This document shows, one piece after another, positions 13,618 through 24,296 of a stretch of 64,000 bases of DNA (positions are counted from its first letter, which is position 1; every line of letters begins with the position of its first letter). Position numbers and translations under genes: made by a program. The notes under the pieces are model-generated. The model saw nothing but the letters and a program-made list of their open reading frames with translations, was not told the DNA's origin and did no database searches. This DNA comes from Gonatopus flavifemur (taxonomy: Eukaryota; Arthropoda; Insecta; Hymenoptera; Dryinidae), in contig JAFFJZ010000006.1 of NCBI GenBank assembly GCA_018340375.1, positions 29,456,001 through 29,520,000 of the forward strand, written 5' to 3'.

Positions 13618-13824
13618 AGTTCTGCTTTCGACCTGGCATCTCTAATTGCCCGATCTAAATCAACATCATTTTCTGCAATAGATAAAACACTCTTCTCGAA
13701 GTTTCTGCTTCAAAGAAAAGACCAAGTATCGCTGTCCTCACCTACAGAAGAAAATAACGAATGTGTTCCGGAAGACAATAATTTACGGTCTTGCAAACGT
13801 GCCAAGATTAAGGCGACAATCTGA
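13618..13824 (+). CDS. Possible terminal exon of an unidentified gene
   Basis: A branch-point-like TTCTAAC followed by TTATTTAG gives a good splice acceptor ending at 13617. The in-frame stop immediately upstream is part of that acceptor, so the frame opens exactly at the exon edge. The frame then runs 68 codons to TGA at 13822-13824. The peptide is hydrophilic and protein-like: an Ser/Lys-rich start, an acidic patch (SPTEENNECVPEDNN) and a basic tail (KRAKIK). There is no ATG at the front, as expected for an internal or last exon. AATAAA lies 129 bases past the stop. I do not recognise a family, and no partner exon is found upstream. Chance is a real alternative. Confidence 0.3.
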   Translation, partial: SSAFDLASLIARSKSTSFSAIDKTLFSKFLLQRKDQVSLSSPTEENNECVPEDNNLRSCKRAKIKATI

Positions 13825-13890
13825 AGTATAAATTAGTACCAGAGGACTCCGCCCTGTGACTACTTCACTTCACGCTAAGCAGTCTGGGAT

Positions 13891-13902
13891 CCCCCCCCCC
13901 CC
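13891..13902. repeat. Homopolymer C12
   Basis: A run of twelve C follows the exon-like stretch. Confidence 0.9.
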
Positions 13903-13952
13903 TTCCCTTAAAAACTCACTTTGCTCCTTCATTCATCATTCGATGAAGTTGA

Positions 13953-13958
13953 AATAAA
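13953..13958 (+). terminator. AATAAA, possible polyadenylation signal
   Basis: AATAAA lies downstream of the possible terminal exon at 13618-13824. In AT-rich DNA this hexamer is frequent, so it only supports the exon if that exon is real. Confidence 0.25.
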
Positions 13959-15514
13959 TTTATTACGGGGTTCAAGTACGTCACAATAAATACCATTCCT
14001 GTGACTTGTTTTTGCAATAGGGCATCATACGCGTCATCATTGTCTTCGTTTTATTTTGATTTCATTGATTCATCGATATCATTGATCATCCAAGGAAGAG
14101 GACTTTCATCAACGGTTCCGAAGTATGCTCGAAAGCAACAAAAATGAGCACCAAACGCGCTACAATAATGTCATCATCTGTTTAGCGATTTCATTCGATG
14201 AATCCTTTGTTGAGTAAATTGTTGAAACGAATTGGTAATCGAATAAGGAAACCCTGAGCTTTTAAGGACTCAAAATTTTGCAGCACATCCTTTAAACGAT
14301 GCTGCCAGTCGCAAAGAATTGATCCGAAAAGATGGACACCGATAATTCTTCAGATTTCATGAGTTTGAATTTGATGAATCACAGTGATCACAATGCGAAG
14401 TACGAATAATTTCTATTCACGCATAAGCGGTGTGAATTATTTAATGAAGAATAATAATCATCAAACGAACCGCGATTTTTGTGAGGAAATCATGATTTGA
14501 TCTCACCGTACTTTCCAACTGATCGCTATCATCAGGGGAAGAGAAAAGTTCCTTCGTTTCTGTGCAGGGGATGCGACAGGGAGGATAAATTCATTCTCCA
14601 CCGTATCTATCACTACGTGGTCCTTGCTCAATTTTGTCCCCCAAATGAACCGTTGGAAAACTGCTGCATCGAGTCTTTCATTTAAAATTCATAACAGCCA
14701 CTACGCTACAAGCACTATTTCATTTGGATTTTAATCCAGTTTCTATTGTATCTTCACAGTACTCTAGAAAAACTCTGGCTGTGAAATTCATTTGATTTTC
14801 ATGGAGAAAATCGCGACAGTCGCCACATCGAGTTACTTTAATCCTGAGAAACAACGTCGTTGCGTTTTCAACTATGACGACAAAACAAAAAAAGGAGAAA
14901 TGTATAATCATCGTGTCTGAATTCAAGATAACACAAACTCATGAAAAAATATACATCCAAATGAGAAATCCATCGATGCAACAAGAATGAAACCTCAAAT
15001 CTGAAAATGAAACTCTTGATAACATTTCATCGAGTCTCGTACGAACCACGAACAGATCCATCGAACTTCTTCTCTGCACTTTTCTACTCGTCGAGTAGTA
15101 TCTTATTCTATATTCGTCTCTTTCTTACCATGAGAACCAACTCCGTGTTTCCAATCTCGATCCATATTTATGAAAACTCTTCGAGGCTCGGATTAGGTTT
15201 ATCTCTAGCGTTCCAAGTACGCACTATTGTGATTCTCAAGAAAGAAGGGAAGTACATCAAAGTAAATATATCGTGGATACGATGATGTCCAACAGATATG
15301 TCTCATGCGTGCAGAATTCGTTCGAATATGAGGAAGAAATCATCTACGATTATCGATGTTCGATGGGAATAAAAGAAAATCCTTGGAAAATCGTGCAATT
15401 TGGTAATATTCGGATGATGCGACACGAAACTCTACATTGTAAGAAATTTTTCTCACATCACAATAAAAATTTACAATAAAATTGCCATAAAAATAATCAT
15501 TTCAACGTATTTTA
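13959..15514. other. No gene seen
   Basis: Plain AT-rich DNA with unrecognised short open frames. Confidence 0.45.
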
Positions 15515-15684
15515 ATGTGAAAATTCCTGCACATGTATGGGAATTTCCTTCCTTAGCATATATGTACCATGGAACCTACACCGGCCCAGCGTGGGCCCCA
15601 TCCTGCTAATATGGGTCCAAGACTGGGCCAGAGTGGGGTTATGTGCACATAGATATGGGAAAATTCCGAATATTTTCCACAGTG
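15515..15684. mobile_element. TA-flanked element with reiterated GGCCCA word
   Basis: TA is present at 15513-15514 and 15685-15686. The left end ATGTGAAAATTCC and the right end read inward (CACTGTGGAAAATATTCGG) are weakly inverted. The interior is GC-rich against an AT-rich background and repeats the word GGCCCA/TGGGCC with variants (GGCCCAGC, GTGGGCCCC, GGGTCCAAG, GGGCCAGAG). A minus-strand open frame here is an accident of these words. Confidence 0.45.
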
Positions 15685-15686
15685 TA

Positions 15687-17141
15687 GTTTCGTTTTTTTA
15701 ATCAAAATTCCAGTATAGAAATGCTGGAAATTATGCAACAGGGACAAACGAACTGAAAGAACAATGGTTATCAACGATCTTCCACCCTTGGGGGTTTTAA
15801 TTTTACGACCCAATTGCCCGGATTGAATCTAACAATCGATTCATTGAAATCTCATCATGACATCTTCAATATGAGATCAATTGGGGTGTACAAAGATTCG
15901 AGCTCATAAGATCCGTCGATTTCTTAAACCTCTCTCATTCTACGTTTTCTAATACTCTGCATTCAAATACGAGGATTGAGACAATTGCAATGTGGCTGAA
16001 GGAGTACGAGTATAGAAGTTTACAGAGGAAGTTACCTTGAGCAAAAGTACATATCCTAGAGAGTGCAGCAAGAAATACTTCATTGTGAGAAAGTTGCAAC
16101 GCATCGATAAGGCAATTCGACTCGCCTTGTTGCGAAGACAATAGTCTTTGTTGGGTACAGCAAGGCCGAACAAATCGTAACTTGTGACAAAAGGTATTGA
16201 AAGAGAAATGGCTTGTACGTAGACGAGGGTGAATGGTGATGAATATCACCGAGTTCCAAGTTTCAATTAATATGCTTCACTAGAGTTTTAGTGTGTCACT
16301 TCTTTCATGATCACGATGAGCTGTGAGTTTTTCGGGTGATTATAATATCATTTTTGTCGTTCAATTTGTATGCGATTCTCCTTTAAAGAGTCATGAAGCT
16401 GAACCTAAACTAGCAGCTGATTTTTAGAACTTTCTACACACAATTTTTATCAAGGATTCGAGTATTTGAAATGTTTAGTGTTGCATCAAAAGTTACAACA
16501 ATCGGCTCCTGGTTTGTCCAGCTTTTTTGCATTTGGCCCCACCTGTTCCATTACTCTCAAATCTACGTCCTCCGTGAAAAAATGATGAAAGTCTGCATCG
16601 AAACTCCAAATTCTGGTACTTGAAAATTTTACCGCCCATGAAATATTTCCGAATGAGTACAGTGAAGAGGGACAACCCACTTTTTGAAATGTAGAAATTA
16701 TCATCAGATACATTCAACGTCATACAAAGGCTGAATTTATGCACCCTCCATAACGAATCATGAAGATTAAAAAACCCCAAATAATTCATCATCCAAATGG
16801 AAAATCAGAGGAAACGTATCTTAATTTCGTGCTCCGAATAATGTACACCCGACTATCTCTCAAACAAAACAAAAGAAAAAGAAAAAACAGCAGTGCAACG
16901 GAAAACTTACTAAAAATTTCAACTTTGACGCAACAGTCAAGATTGAAATCTTAAAACTGCGTATGCGTAAGGAATTCGCGTGCAGAATATTGAATTTGTT
17001 CGCAAGCGCGATGACATTCGAGAGATGAAAAATTGTTAATAATACATAAAAAGCTCAATTTGATACGATACAGGGAGCATTCGTGATGACGAAGTATGAA
17101 AATGTACACACACAATGAGATCTGTCGTTTATTATTCACAG
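15687..17141. other. No gene seen
   Basis: Short open frames on both strands, none recognisable. Confidence 0.4.
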
Positions 17142-17322
17142 TCCTTGGATGGAAGATTTTTTCCCTTCAACGGAAGACTCCACCCCCGACGTTGAACAAC
17201 ACAAATACGATGAACTTTGCTGCAATGCGGAGAGAAATGTGGGTAGATTGAATGAACTTCTCGAAGATGATGTACCAAGAATACATTGGGAATTTGATTG
17301 TGTATTACCGCACCCATTCGAG
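17142..17322 (+). CDS. Possible internal exon, acidic helical peptide
   Basis: TTTATTATTCACAG gives an acceptor ending at 17141, and GAG followed by GTGAAA gives a donor at 17323. Between them the frame encodes about 60 residues, starting PWMEDFFPSTEDS. The peptide is acidic and looks helical (KYDELCCNAERNVGRLNELL). The last part faintly resembles the start of an ankyrin-type helix pair, but this is too weak to claim. The frame remains open to 17502 without splicing. No neighbouring exon is identified. It could be a single exon of a gene with very long introns, a decayed gene, or chance. Confidence 0.28.
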
Positions 17323-17324
17323 GT

Positions 17325-17944
17325 GAAATATTGGCTTGAAATAAATAGAATCGAAGTTAAGTGGAGACGTTCATACACATCCGGGAACATGCGAGAAAAG
17401 AAACCTTTGTCGATTCATCGTGAAAACATTGCACAGTATAGGAATTTTTCTTTCGTTTTGTATCAACAAGTTTTCAAGCTGGAATTCGCAATAAAGAGGT
17501 AATGTAGGGGATAATGATATTCGATATTCATCGATTTATCGCAGCAGCTTTTACCACGAACCAAAGTGAACTTTCTCCATCAAAATCAGCTTGGCTTCTA
17601 ATTCGATGACGTGGACACGTGACAGGTGATTTCGGCTGACAAGGACGTGACGTAACTTTATTAAGCTCCGGAGAGGAGATGCTTTATGCTCGTGGAATAT
17701 AATTGAAATGGAATTCATTAAAATACGATTCCAATGCTTTGCCATATTTTTTCATGTTCGAAGAAAATTATTTGATGAAAAGTATTGTGTTTTGTTGAGG
17801 AGTGACGGTGTATTGCAACGAATAAGTTATTCGTTCAAAGGTTTCATGAGAAATCTTCAAATCTGTGAGGGATAGAAATATCAGACGATTTCTCATTATC
17901 TCTGGAATCAGAGTTTTAATTGGAACCAATATTTTCTATTTTCG
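17325..17944. other. No gene seen
   Basis: Nothing recognised apart from the open continuation of the exon-like frame to 17502. Confidence 0.4.
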
Positions 17945-17946
17945 TA

Positions 17947-18084
17947 CACCGAGAGAAAGGGTATATTTTTTTATTCCCATTGGATAAACCATTTTTATCA
18001 TATTTCAGGGGGGCTAGCCTTTTAATTACCCCAACTAGAGTTCAGCTAGCGTAGTTGTCCCAACTAGGTACCTTTTTCTCAGTG
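17947..18084. mobile_element. TA-flanked TIR element with reiterated CCAACTAG word
   Basis: The element is flanked by TA (17945-17946 and 18085-18086). The ends are CACCGAGAGAAAGGGTA on the left and, from the right, CACTGAGAAAAAGGTA. The interior uses GCTAG, CCAACTAG and AGTTG words in both orientations. It is 138 bases long with no coding capacity. It belongs to the CACTGAGAGAAAA-ended group of this window. Confidence 0.65.
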
Positions 18085-18558
18085 TAGGTGACGATGGAAA
18101 TAGCGGGAACTGAGGAATTTAATTCTGGAGATGATAAGCAATATAAATTCCAAAATGTCTGGTCAAGGAGTAATGGTTCAGTCGACTGAACGGATAACTA
18201 TGTCATCGTTGGATAATTGTTCATCAGTAGGGCTAAAATAACATTGAATCATACAAGACTTTTGGGAGAGAAATAAAACATTGTATCTTCATCTATGACA
18301 AAGTTCTCAATTCAATTCATACTCTGGGAACATAAAAATGTATGAAATATCTGTATTTTCCACAGATTCTTAATCAAAATTAATCCCTGCACTTTTTCAC
18401 AAAACTGAAGAGAAATGAAGAAACTTCTGTTTCCCTCAGACGTTTTCAGAGAAATGTAGAGAGACGCAGAGATCATCTTTATTAGAGATACATCTGAATT
18501 GTCTGGAGGACACAGATTTGAGATTTTTATCTTCAACAAATGTGTTGAGTTATCTTAA

Positions 18559-19582
18559 GGGGAGGTTCTAGTCGAAAAGACCGAAAATTAACGTCATTTC
18601 ATGATTTTTTTTTGGCTATTGCCAATTTTTTATTGTTACTTATAAGTCTATGTTTCAAGATATAAATCATATTTTTTTTGTCAAAAAACAATGAAATAGT
18701 GGCTCCAGTCCTCATTTAATAAAGCCGTGCGCGGCGATTGCCAATGTGCGCGGGACACTCTACAGCCCTGCCAAGTGATTTCAAACAGACAAACCCAAAA
18801 TATTCTTGAAATAGAAGAAAAATTTGGGGGGCTATATGGATTTTCGATTTTTAAAAAACCCTTTTAACAAAAAATGACAGCCATTTAGAAAGAAAAAGAC
18901 CTTTTTTTACCGTTTTTTTTTGCTTTGCTTCAACTTAAAAAAAAACAGCGCCTCCATATGGCCCCCCAAATTGAATAAGCTTTAATTTGAGCCGTCATAC
19001 ATCAAAATCGGTCAAGTCGTTGAAGCTGAATCGTGTCCCGCGCGCAAAACAAAGTTGTTTCGAGAAAAATGCGTCTAAAGTTTCAGGAAGAACAAAAACC
19101 GTGAGTAACAGTGGCGTTACAAAGGTGGGGTGGTGGGGGTGGACCGCCCCGGGTGCCAAATTCAAGGGGGTGCCAAATTTTGGTCCGCATTCAAATTTCA
19201 CTGGATTACAGTTTCTTCTATGTTTTTTTTTTTTTACAAAAGAAGATGAACTGCCAGGTGAGGGGGGGTTCCGCTATCGCGTCCGCCCGGGTACCATTTG
19301 GCCACGCTACGCCACTGGTGAGTAACGTTTGTTTTTTGAAGAGAACGTTCCTGTAGTAAATACACCGCTTTGGCGGTGAAAACTGCGCTTCTCTCGGAGC
19401 CGCTCGGAGCGCGTGTTTGTCACTGTTTTTCGGCCGACGCATTCTCTCGTCTAAAACGCTATAACTCCTGAAATAAATTATATAGGGGAATATCCTTTTG
19501 GCTACACATTCTCAAGACCCTAAGGATGAAAACAAAGCAAAAAAAAAACGATTTTCCTTTCAATTTTGACTAGAACCTCCCC
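18559..19582. mobile_element. TTAA-flanked TIR element 1
   Basis: The terminal inverted repeat is GGGGAGGTTCTAGTC, perfect over 15 bases at both ends. TTAA lies outside each end (18555-18558 and 19583-19586). TTAA targets are characteristic of piggyBac-like elements. Further inverted pairs are nested inside: TGCGCGGGACAC (18747) with GTGTCCCGCGCGCA (19033), and TTTGGGGGGC with GCCCCCCAAA (about 18822 and 18960), so the whole element is an imperfect palindrome. No transposase remains. A hAT-type MITE interrupts it at 19109-19317. Confidence 0.8.
19109..19317. mobile_element. hAT-type MITE nested in TTAA element 1
   Basis: The left end is CAGTGGCGTTAC and the right end, read inward, is CAGTGGCGTAGC. 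The flanking 8-base duplication GTGAGTAA is perfect (19101-19108 and 19318-19325). CAGTGGCG ends with 8-base duplications are typical of hAT elements. The 209-base element has no coding capacity. Its insertion is younger than the host element. Confidence 0.88.
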
Positions 19583-19586
19583 TTAA

Positions 19587-20838
19587 GGGGTAATATCACC
19601 TTGTAACCAGACAAACTGACCCTTATTTCGAAGGCTTACTGGGAAGTCAAGAAAATTTTTTTTTTTATGAGGTTATGTATTAATGGAAGTACTAGTCTTT
19701 AAGTATGAGAAACATATTTTATTGAATTTTTTAGATGGAAAATGGCGGCGTGGAAATACATTGAAAAAAAGCCGTTTTTTTGTATATACCTGCCCGGCCG
19801 TACCGCTACTGGTCACAATTTTTGATCTAGAACAAAAAACCAAAGATTTTCTGAAAATATATGGTGAAATCTATAGAACATCGTGGGATTTTTTTGAAAA
19901 ATGAATTTTAAAAAAAGTGGCATCGTTTTGAAGTTGAAAAACCTGTTTTCTTCGAAAAAATCGATCGAAAACCGGCTATAAAATCGGTTTAACAACAAAT
20001 ATCGAAAAAATCCTACGATGTTCTATAGATAATCATGTTTTCAAGATACAGTGAAAATTTCAAAGAAATCTGTTGAAAATTGGCAGAGTTATCGGTACGG
20101 CCGACTCCAAAAACATGGTTTTGAGATAAATGCGGTTAAAGTTTCAAGTAGTATGTATGTAGTGAAATTTTTGTTTTACCTCTAATCTGCAATGCCTGCT
20201 CCATATAATTGGCCTTCCAAATGAAGGTTTTCTTGGTCTTCATCTTTTCTGGCAGAAGTTGCATCTTTCCGAGCCGCTTTAGCCTCTTCAGTGATGGAAC
20301 GCTCGGAAAGCGAGATACGCACCGCATCGGCTTCTGAGCAGAAATTGTAACATTTTTCTCCAATTTTGATGCCCAATTGCTCCATTACTTCAAGTATTCC
20401 ACTGTAACCATCATTGAAATATAAAACAGCAAGGAATACAGCCGAATTGAGGACAATTTTGCCACTAGAAATGTTCTTAGGAGCCATGGACCATATAAGT
20501 GAATTGAAACTCTCATTGGAGTTCTGTGTATATCACCTAAGCAACGAGTAAGAAGCTCATCTTTACCTAATTCTTTGTAAATTGGCTTCACAGCTTCGAA
20601 TACTTCCACTGGCATAGGCGTTTGATGTTTATAATTTTGTACATCTTCCGAAATCTCCTTCGTTGATTGCCAAGAGCACCATGACTTCTCACCTTCAGGG
20701 CAAAGGTGGTGTTGAGGCTCAACTTAAAATATTTTCCCCTCCATAATCGACATTTCCCATCATTCTTGAATAGTTTAGAAAGTGTTTAAGCCAATAAAAA
20801 AAAAAATGAAAAAAAAAGTTACAAGGTGATATTACCCC
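19587..20838. mobile_element. TTAA-flanked TIR element 2
   Basis: The 21-base terminal inverted repeat, beginning GGGGTAATATCACCTTGTAA, is perfect. The left TTAA (19583-19586) is shared with element 1; the right flank is TTAC, probably a mutated TTAA. An inner inverted pair CGGCCGTACCG (19795) and CGGTACGGCCG (20093) brackets the left half. The right half carries a minus-strand transposase remnant. At 1.25 kb it is a deletion derivative of a larger autonomous element. Confidence 0.8.
20182..20726 (-). pseudogene. Mutator-like transposase C-terminal remnant, frameshifted
   Basis: Read on the minus strand, the fragment starts with HHLCPEGEKSWCSWQ, continues through VEVFEAVKPIYKELGKDELL and CLG, shifts frame near 20540, then continues YTQNSNESFNSLIW and SMAPKNISSG to a stop ending KDEDQENLHLEGQLYGAGIAD-type sequence at 20182. 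The order of a CP-GE-SWC-W segment, a (C/Y)TQN-NES segment and an 'IW-CPK'-like segment is what I recall of the Mutator-like transposase domain family common in insect genomes; the assignment is from memory. The frameshift and missing N-terminal catalytic part make it dead. It lies inside TTAA element 2, on the side of the right terminal repeat. Confidence 0.7.
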
Positions 20839-20842
20839 TTAC

Positions 20843-21730
20843 GATACATTCATGGTCTCTTCATCGTGAGACAACTTCAAGATATCTTCTAGATTTGTTC
20901 GAATTATCTTACGGGTCGTTGGGTAAGCACTGAATTAAAGCATTTCGAAATTCAAATTTCAAATTGACAAATTTTTCACAACTTTGATGAGAAGATTTTT
21001 CAATACGATCGATAATTCAACGCGTATCATAAATCTTTCGTGCATTTCAACAAAATCGCCAGAAGATTTGAAATATTTGGATATATGAGTTCGCAGCACA
21101 TCCGGTATGGAATGCGGAGAAGAACAAAAGCAGCTTTTGAAGCTGATCGAGTACTGGATAGAGAGTTTCTCCCTACCGGGTCGTATAGGATTATGACGTA
21201 TCTTCCTCAAGTATATGTGCCAAGTATGTAAAATACTTGAGCAGCAATTTCGGTAGCAAAGCAAGCATAGTTTTTGACGAATATCGTGGGCCATTCGAAA
21301 GAATATAACTTCACGGATATCTTCATCATCGGGGCAATGATTCCAACGAAATCTTAGGAAAGTTTCTGGCGAACGAAACAAATAAATCCCTGTTTATTGC
21401 TTTATTAGAAGATATGTCGCCGAAATCCGGATTTTGCGTCGGGAAAGCCGTTCAAAATGTGGATATGGTAATGATACGTGATACGGCAACGAATCGGTAT
21501 AACAGATTTGATTCGCATTACTCACCGGAGTAGCTGATGAATATAAAAAGAAAATTTTGCAGTCTGCATTGTTAGGGGTTATAACACCACGTCAAAGTTG
21601 TAAAACCCTAAAAGAGAGTTCAAGACCTTCTATATCTATCAATAAATGCTCTACGTTTTGATTCCTTTCGAAAGAATGTAAAGCCAAATAATCCTAATTC
21701 GTGTGAGGTCTCCCGCGGTCTGCAAAATTG
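20843..21730. other. No gene identified
   Basis: A 140-codon minus-strand open frame (20959-21381) is within chance length and has no recognisable domain. Confidence 0.4.
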
Positions 21731-21856
21731 AATAAATTTTGAGCTTCCGGAGTGGAGCCGCGTCTTGTATCGGTTGGTTGCCGACGTTTCGCCATCATTG
21801 CAGCTGGCTTCTTCAAGGTGGTATGGCTACTCCACTCCGGAAGCTCAAAATTTATT
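21731..21856 (-). repeat. Hairpin repeat, Penelope-like with hammerhead-like core (copy 1)
   Basis: The ends form a perfect inverted repeat of about 27 bases (AATAAATTTTGAGCTTCCGG and onward). On the minus strand the centre reads TTGAAGAA, GCCA, a ten-base loop, TGGC, GAAAC. That resembles the catalytic core of the small hammerhead ribozymes carried by Penelope-like elements (CUGANGA, stem II, GAAAC), with T in place of the first C. The similarity is by eye. No reverse transcriptase is present. A second copy lies at 35901-36045. Confidence 0.5.
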
Positions 21857-21950
21857 GGAAAAATGGGATTGTAAACGGAGTTTAACAATGAGGTAATGGA
21901 GATTAATCCTCATTAATTATTCCTCATCTCCTTTTGAAATCCCCCCCATC

Positions 21951-22155
21951 CAGGGTTACCATATGTGTCCGGGGAAAAACCCGGACATGTACTCTTTTCA
22001 AGAATGCGGGAACATCCGCCAGGGTTTTCGACTTGTACTCTCAGTACTCTTTTTGTTCTCTTTTTAGAGAAGGAATTAGATCTACATCTTAACATCGGAA
22101 AAACCGTATTATAAAGAGTACATGTCCGGGTTTTCCCGGACGTATGGTAACCCTA
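21951..22155. mobile_element. hAT-type MITE
   Basis: The ends are CAGGGTTACCATATGTGTCC on the left and, from the right, TAGGGTTACCATACGTCCGG. A perfect 8-base duplication CCCCCATC flanks it (21943-21950 and 22156-22163). The inverted similarity extends about 45 bases inward through GGACATGTACTCTTT. It is 205 bases with no coding capacity. Confidence 0.88.
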
Positions 22156-22163
22156 CCCCCATC

Positions 22164-23538
22164 CCTTATGATTCACTAGCCAAAAAGTATTTTCAATAAA
22201 CTTCCGAAGGGAAATTTTTGCCGTACATAGTCACAATACTAACACTTCTATGTATAGTTCGATCAAAGTATTCATTCCATCGCACCTATCGTAACTATTG
22301 AGGGTTCAACCAAGAACTTTCTCTCATACATCATACATTAACTGAAACATTGAATGAATCACAACATAGCCTTGGTCCACTCGATCTCATGCCGCAACCG
22401 GTACACGTTGAACGTAGATACGCGTTCCAATCCGGTACAACATACACAAGAAACAATCTAAACGCAGAAAGGAAATGATCGACATTCAATTTATATCTCG
22501 AATCAATTCGCGCGTTCGATGAAAATCAAACTCGATTAAAATTCGTCCCTCTTCTGGCAAAGTAAGCACACATTCATTGCGTAAAATGTGTAACAAGTGA
22601 AACAAGATTGAATTACCGGGAGTGTAAGAAGAGTGGTTTCTTATTTATGAAATGTACAACATGCATACCTACTACTTCATACACAAGGTTCTGTTCTACT
22701 TTGATTTGTCCAATCGGGGACAACTGGCGTATTTCATGCTACAGGGAAAAATTATTTACCTCACATTCCGATGTTGTCCCTGTTTGTTCTGCTAGCCTTG
22801 TTTTATCGATGAATTTCATGGATGATCGATGCGATTGAATGAATTTTATCAATACATTCGTCAAGGAATATCCATCGAATGAATCAATGCGAACGTGCAA
22901 ACTTCCTCAAGATGGAAGGTTATTTTCTAATAAATGGTGCCAAGAAATTCGAACGACGATGTATTTACGGTAAGATGATACTCTACTGTGAGTCGTTATG
23001 ATCCGTGAATCGAGAGTTCCTGGAAATTCGTCCCATAACGTCGGAGGCGTCAGCGACATCATCATCGTCTTTCGGAATTAAGTTTCCTACATGCGCGTGC
23101 ATAAAAGGATGGCCCGCTTGTTCACCATGAAAACACATACGATTTTACAAATTCGTGTATGTGATTCATACATCGAGCGTCAGTTTGTATATATTTCGGT
23201 ACAGCGAATCGTGGGTAGATAATAAGACGCCCCACCAATGGTCTGTAGGGAGTTCTAAATGGTTGGAGTGCATCGAAGATGAAGGTGGAGAAGAAATAGA
23301 AACACATAAACGATTCGTTGCGATTCATTCATATTTACGCTTTTCTTTTCTGTAATTGGGGGGACGGGGGCATCGTATATCGTTGGGTAATCAGGGGATC
23401 TCGAAAGTTTGGTAATCCAATCAAAACAATTGCAAAATTATCTGTTTTTATCCCCTCCTTTCATTCCTACGGTGATAAGAAAGGGTATCCGATTCGGGAA
23501 TGAATACCCAGAATCGATTGGTCCTCAATACGCGAATG
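22164..23538. other. No gene seen
   Basis: No recognisable feature. Confidence 0.4.
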
Positions 23539-23540
23539 TA

Positions 23541-23760
23541 CTCTCTAAATCTGGAAGAGTGAAAAATCACGCATTTCACTGCACAAAGTCTCAGAAGTGA
23601 GTTGATCCGCTTCGAGTGGAATTTTCACTCGTTTCGAGTAAACCCCCGAGTGAGTTTCTAGCCTCAAACCTTGGATTTTCACTCTGGAAGAGTGGGAATT
23701 TCGACAAGTCCACTTCTGGCTGCCTAAAGAGTGAAATCTCACCCTAAAAATTTTAGAGAG
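23541..23760. mobile_element. TA-flanked TIR element with reiterated GAGTGAAA word
   Basis: TA flanks both sides (23539-23540, 23761-23762). The ends are CTCTCTAAATCT on the left and, from the right, CTCTCTAAAATTTTTAGGGT. The interior is built of GAGTG/CACTC words, many as inverted pairs joined by GAAA or TTTC (AGAGTGAAAAATCAC, GAGTGGAATTTTCACTC, TTTTCACTCTGGAAGAGTG). No coding capacity. Confidence 0.65.
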
Positions 23761-24225
23761 TAAGAAGGAAAGTTTTTTTTTTATTGCTTTATGTGTTTAT
23801 AATATGTGTTTATAAACGTTGTCTTCGGGAAATATTCTGCGCAGCAAATATCGATCGATACAGAAACAAAGATTCGTAAATTTTCATCTTTTCCAGCTTA
23901 TAACGTAAAGTTTTAAACCTTTGATTATGCTGACTGAATGAGATGGCAAAGAATACGACATAGACACGAATAGCGTGTAGATATTTCATAACGGATTGTT
24001 GCTTCAACTCAGCACGCTTCACCACATTGAGATCCTGAGATGATGCAAACGTGCACTGTGCATTCAGAGGTCAGCAACAGCTTGCATGTCATGCACTTCA
24101 TTGAATCATCGATTTATCTGATTTCATTCAAAAAAATGTTATCCGGAAATTGTTTTACATCCGCGATATACACGATTTGTAGATTGTGAAATTATATCTA
24201 TGCTCTCAGATATCTCTTAATCCAT

Positions 24226-24296
24226 CCCTGGTTGAACAAACCCATTGATTCTCGCCAAATTTTATTGAATCTTGCACAATGTTCCGATCAAGTCCC
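24226..24296. repeat. Dispersed repeat R, copy a
   Basis: About 70 bases beginning CCCTGGTTGAACAAAC match 51680-51750 at roughly 62 of 70 positions by eye. The core ATTGATTCTCGCCAAAT and TGAATCTTGCACAATGTTCC are nearly identical. On the minus strand both copies can read SEHCARFN(K/E)IWRES, so this may derive from coding DNA, but no family is recognised. Confidence 0.55.

Noticed and set aside
20959..21381. 140-codon minus-strand frame as part of the nearby transposase
   Set aside because: It lies outside the right terminal repeat of TTAA element 2 and has no shared motif.
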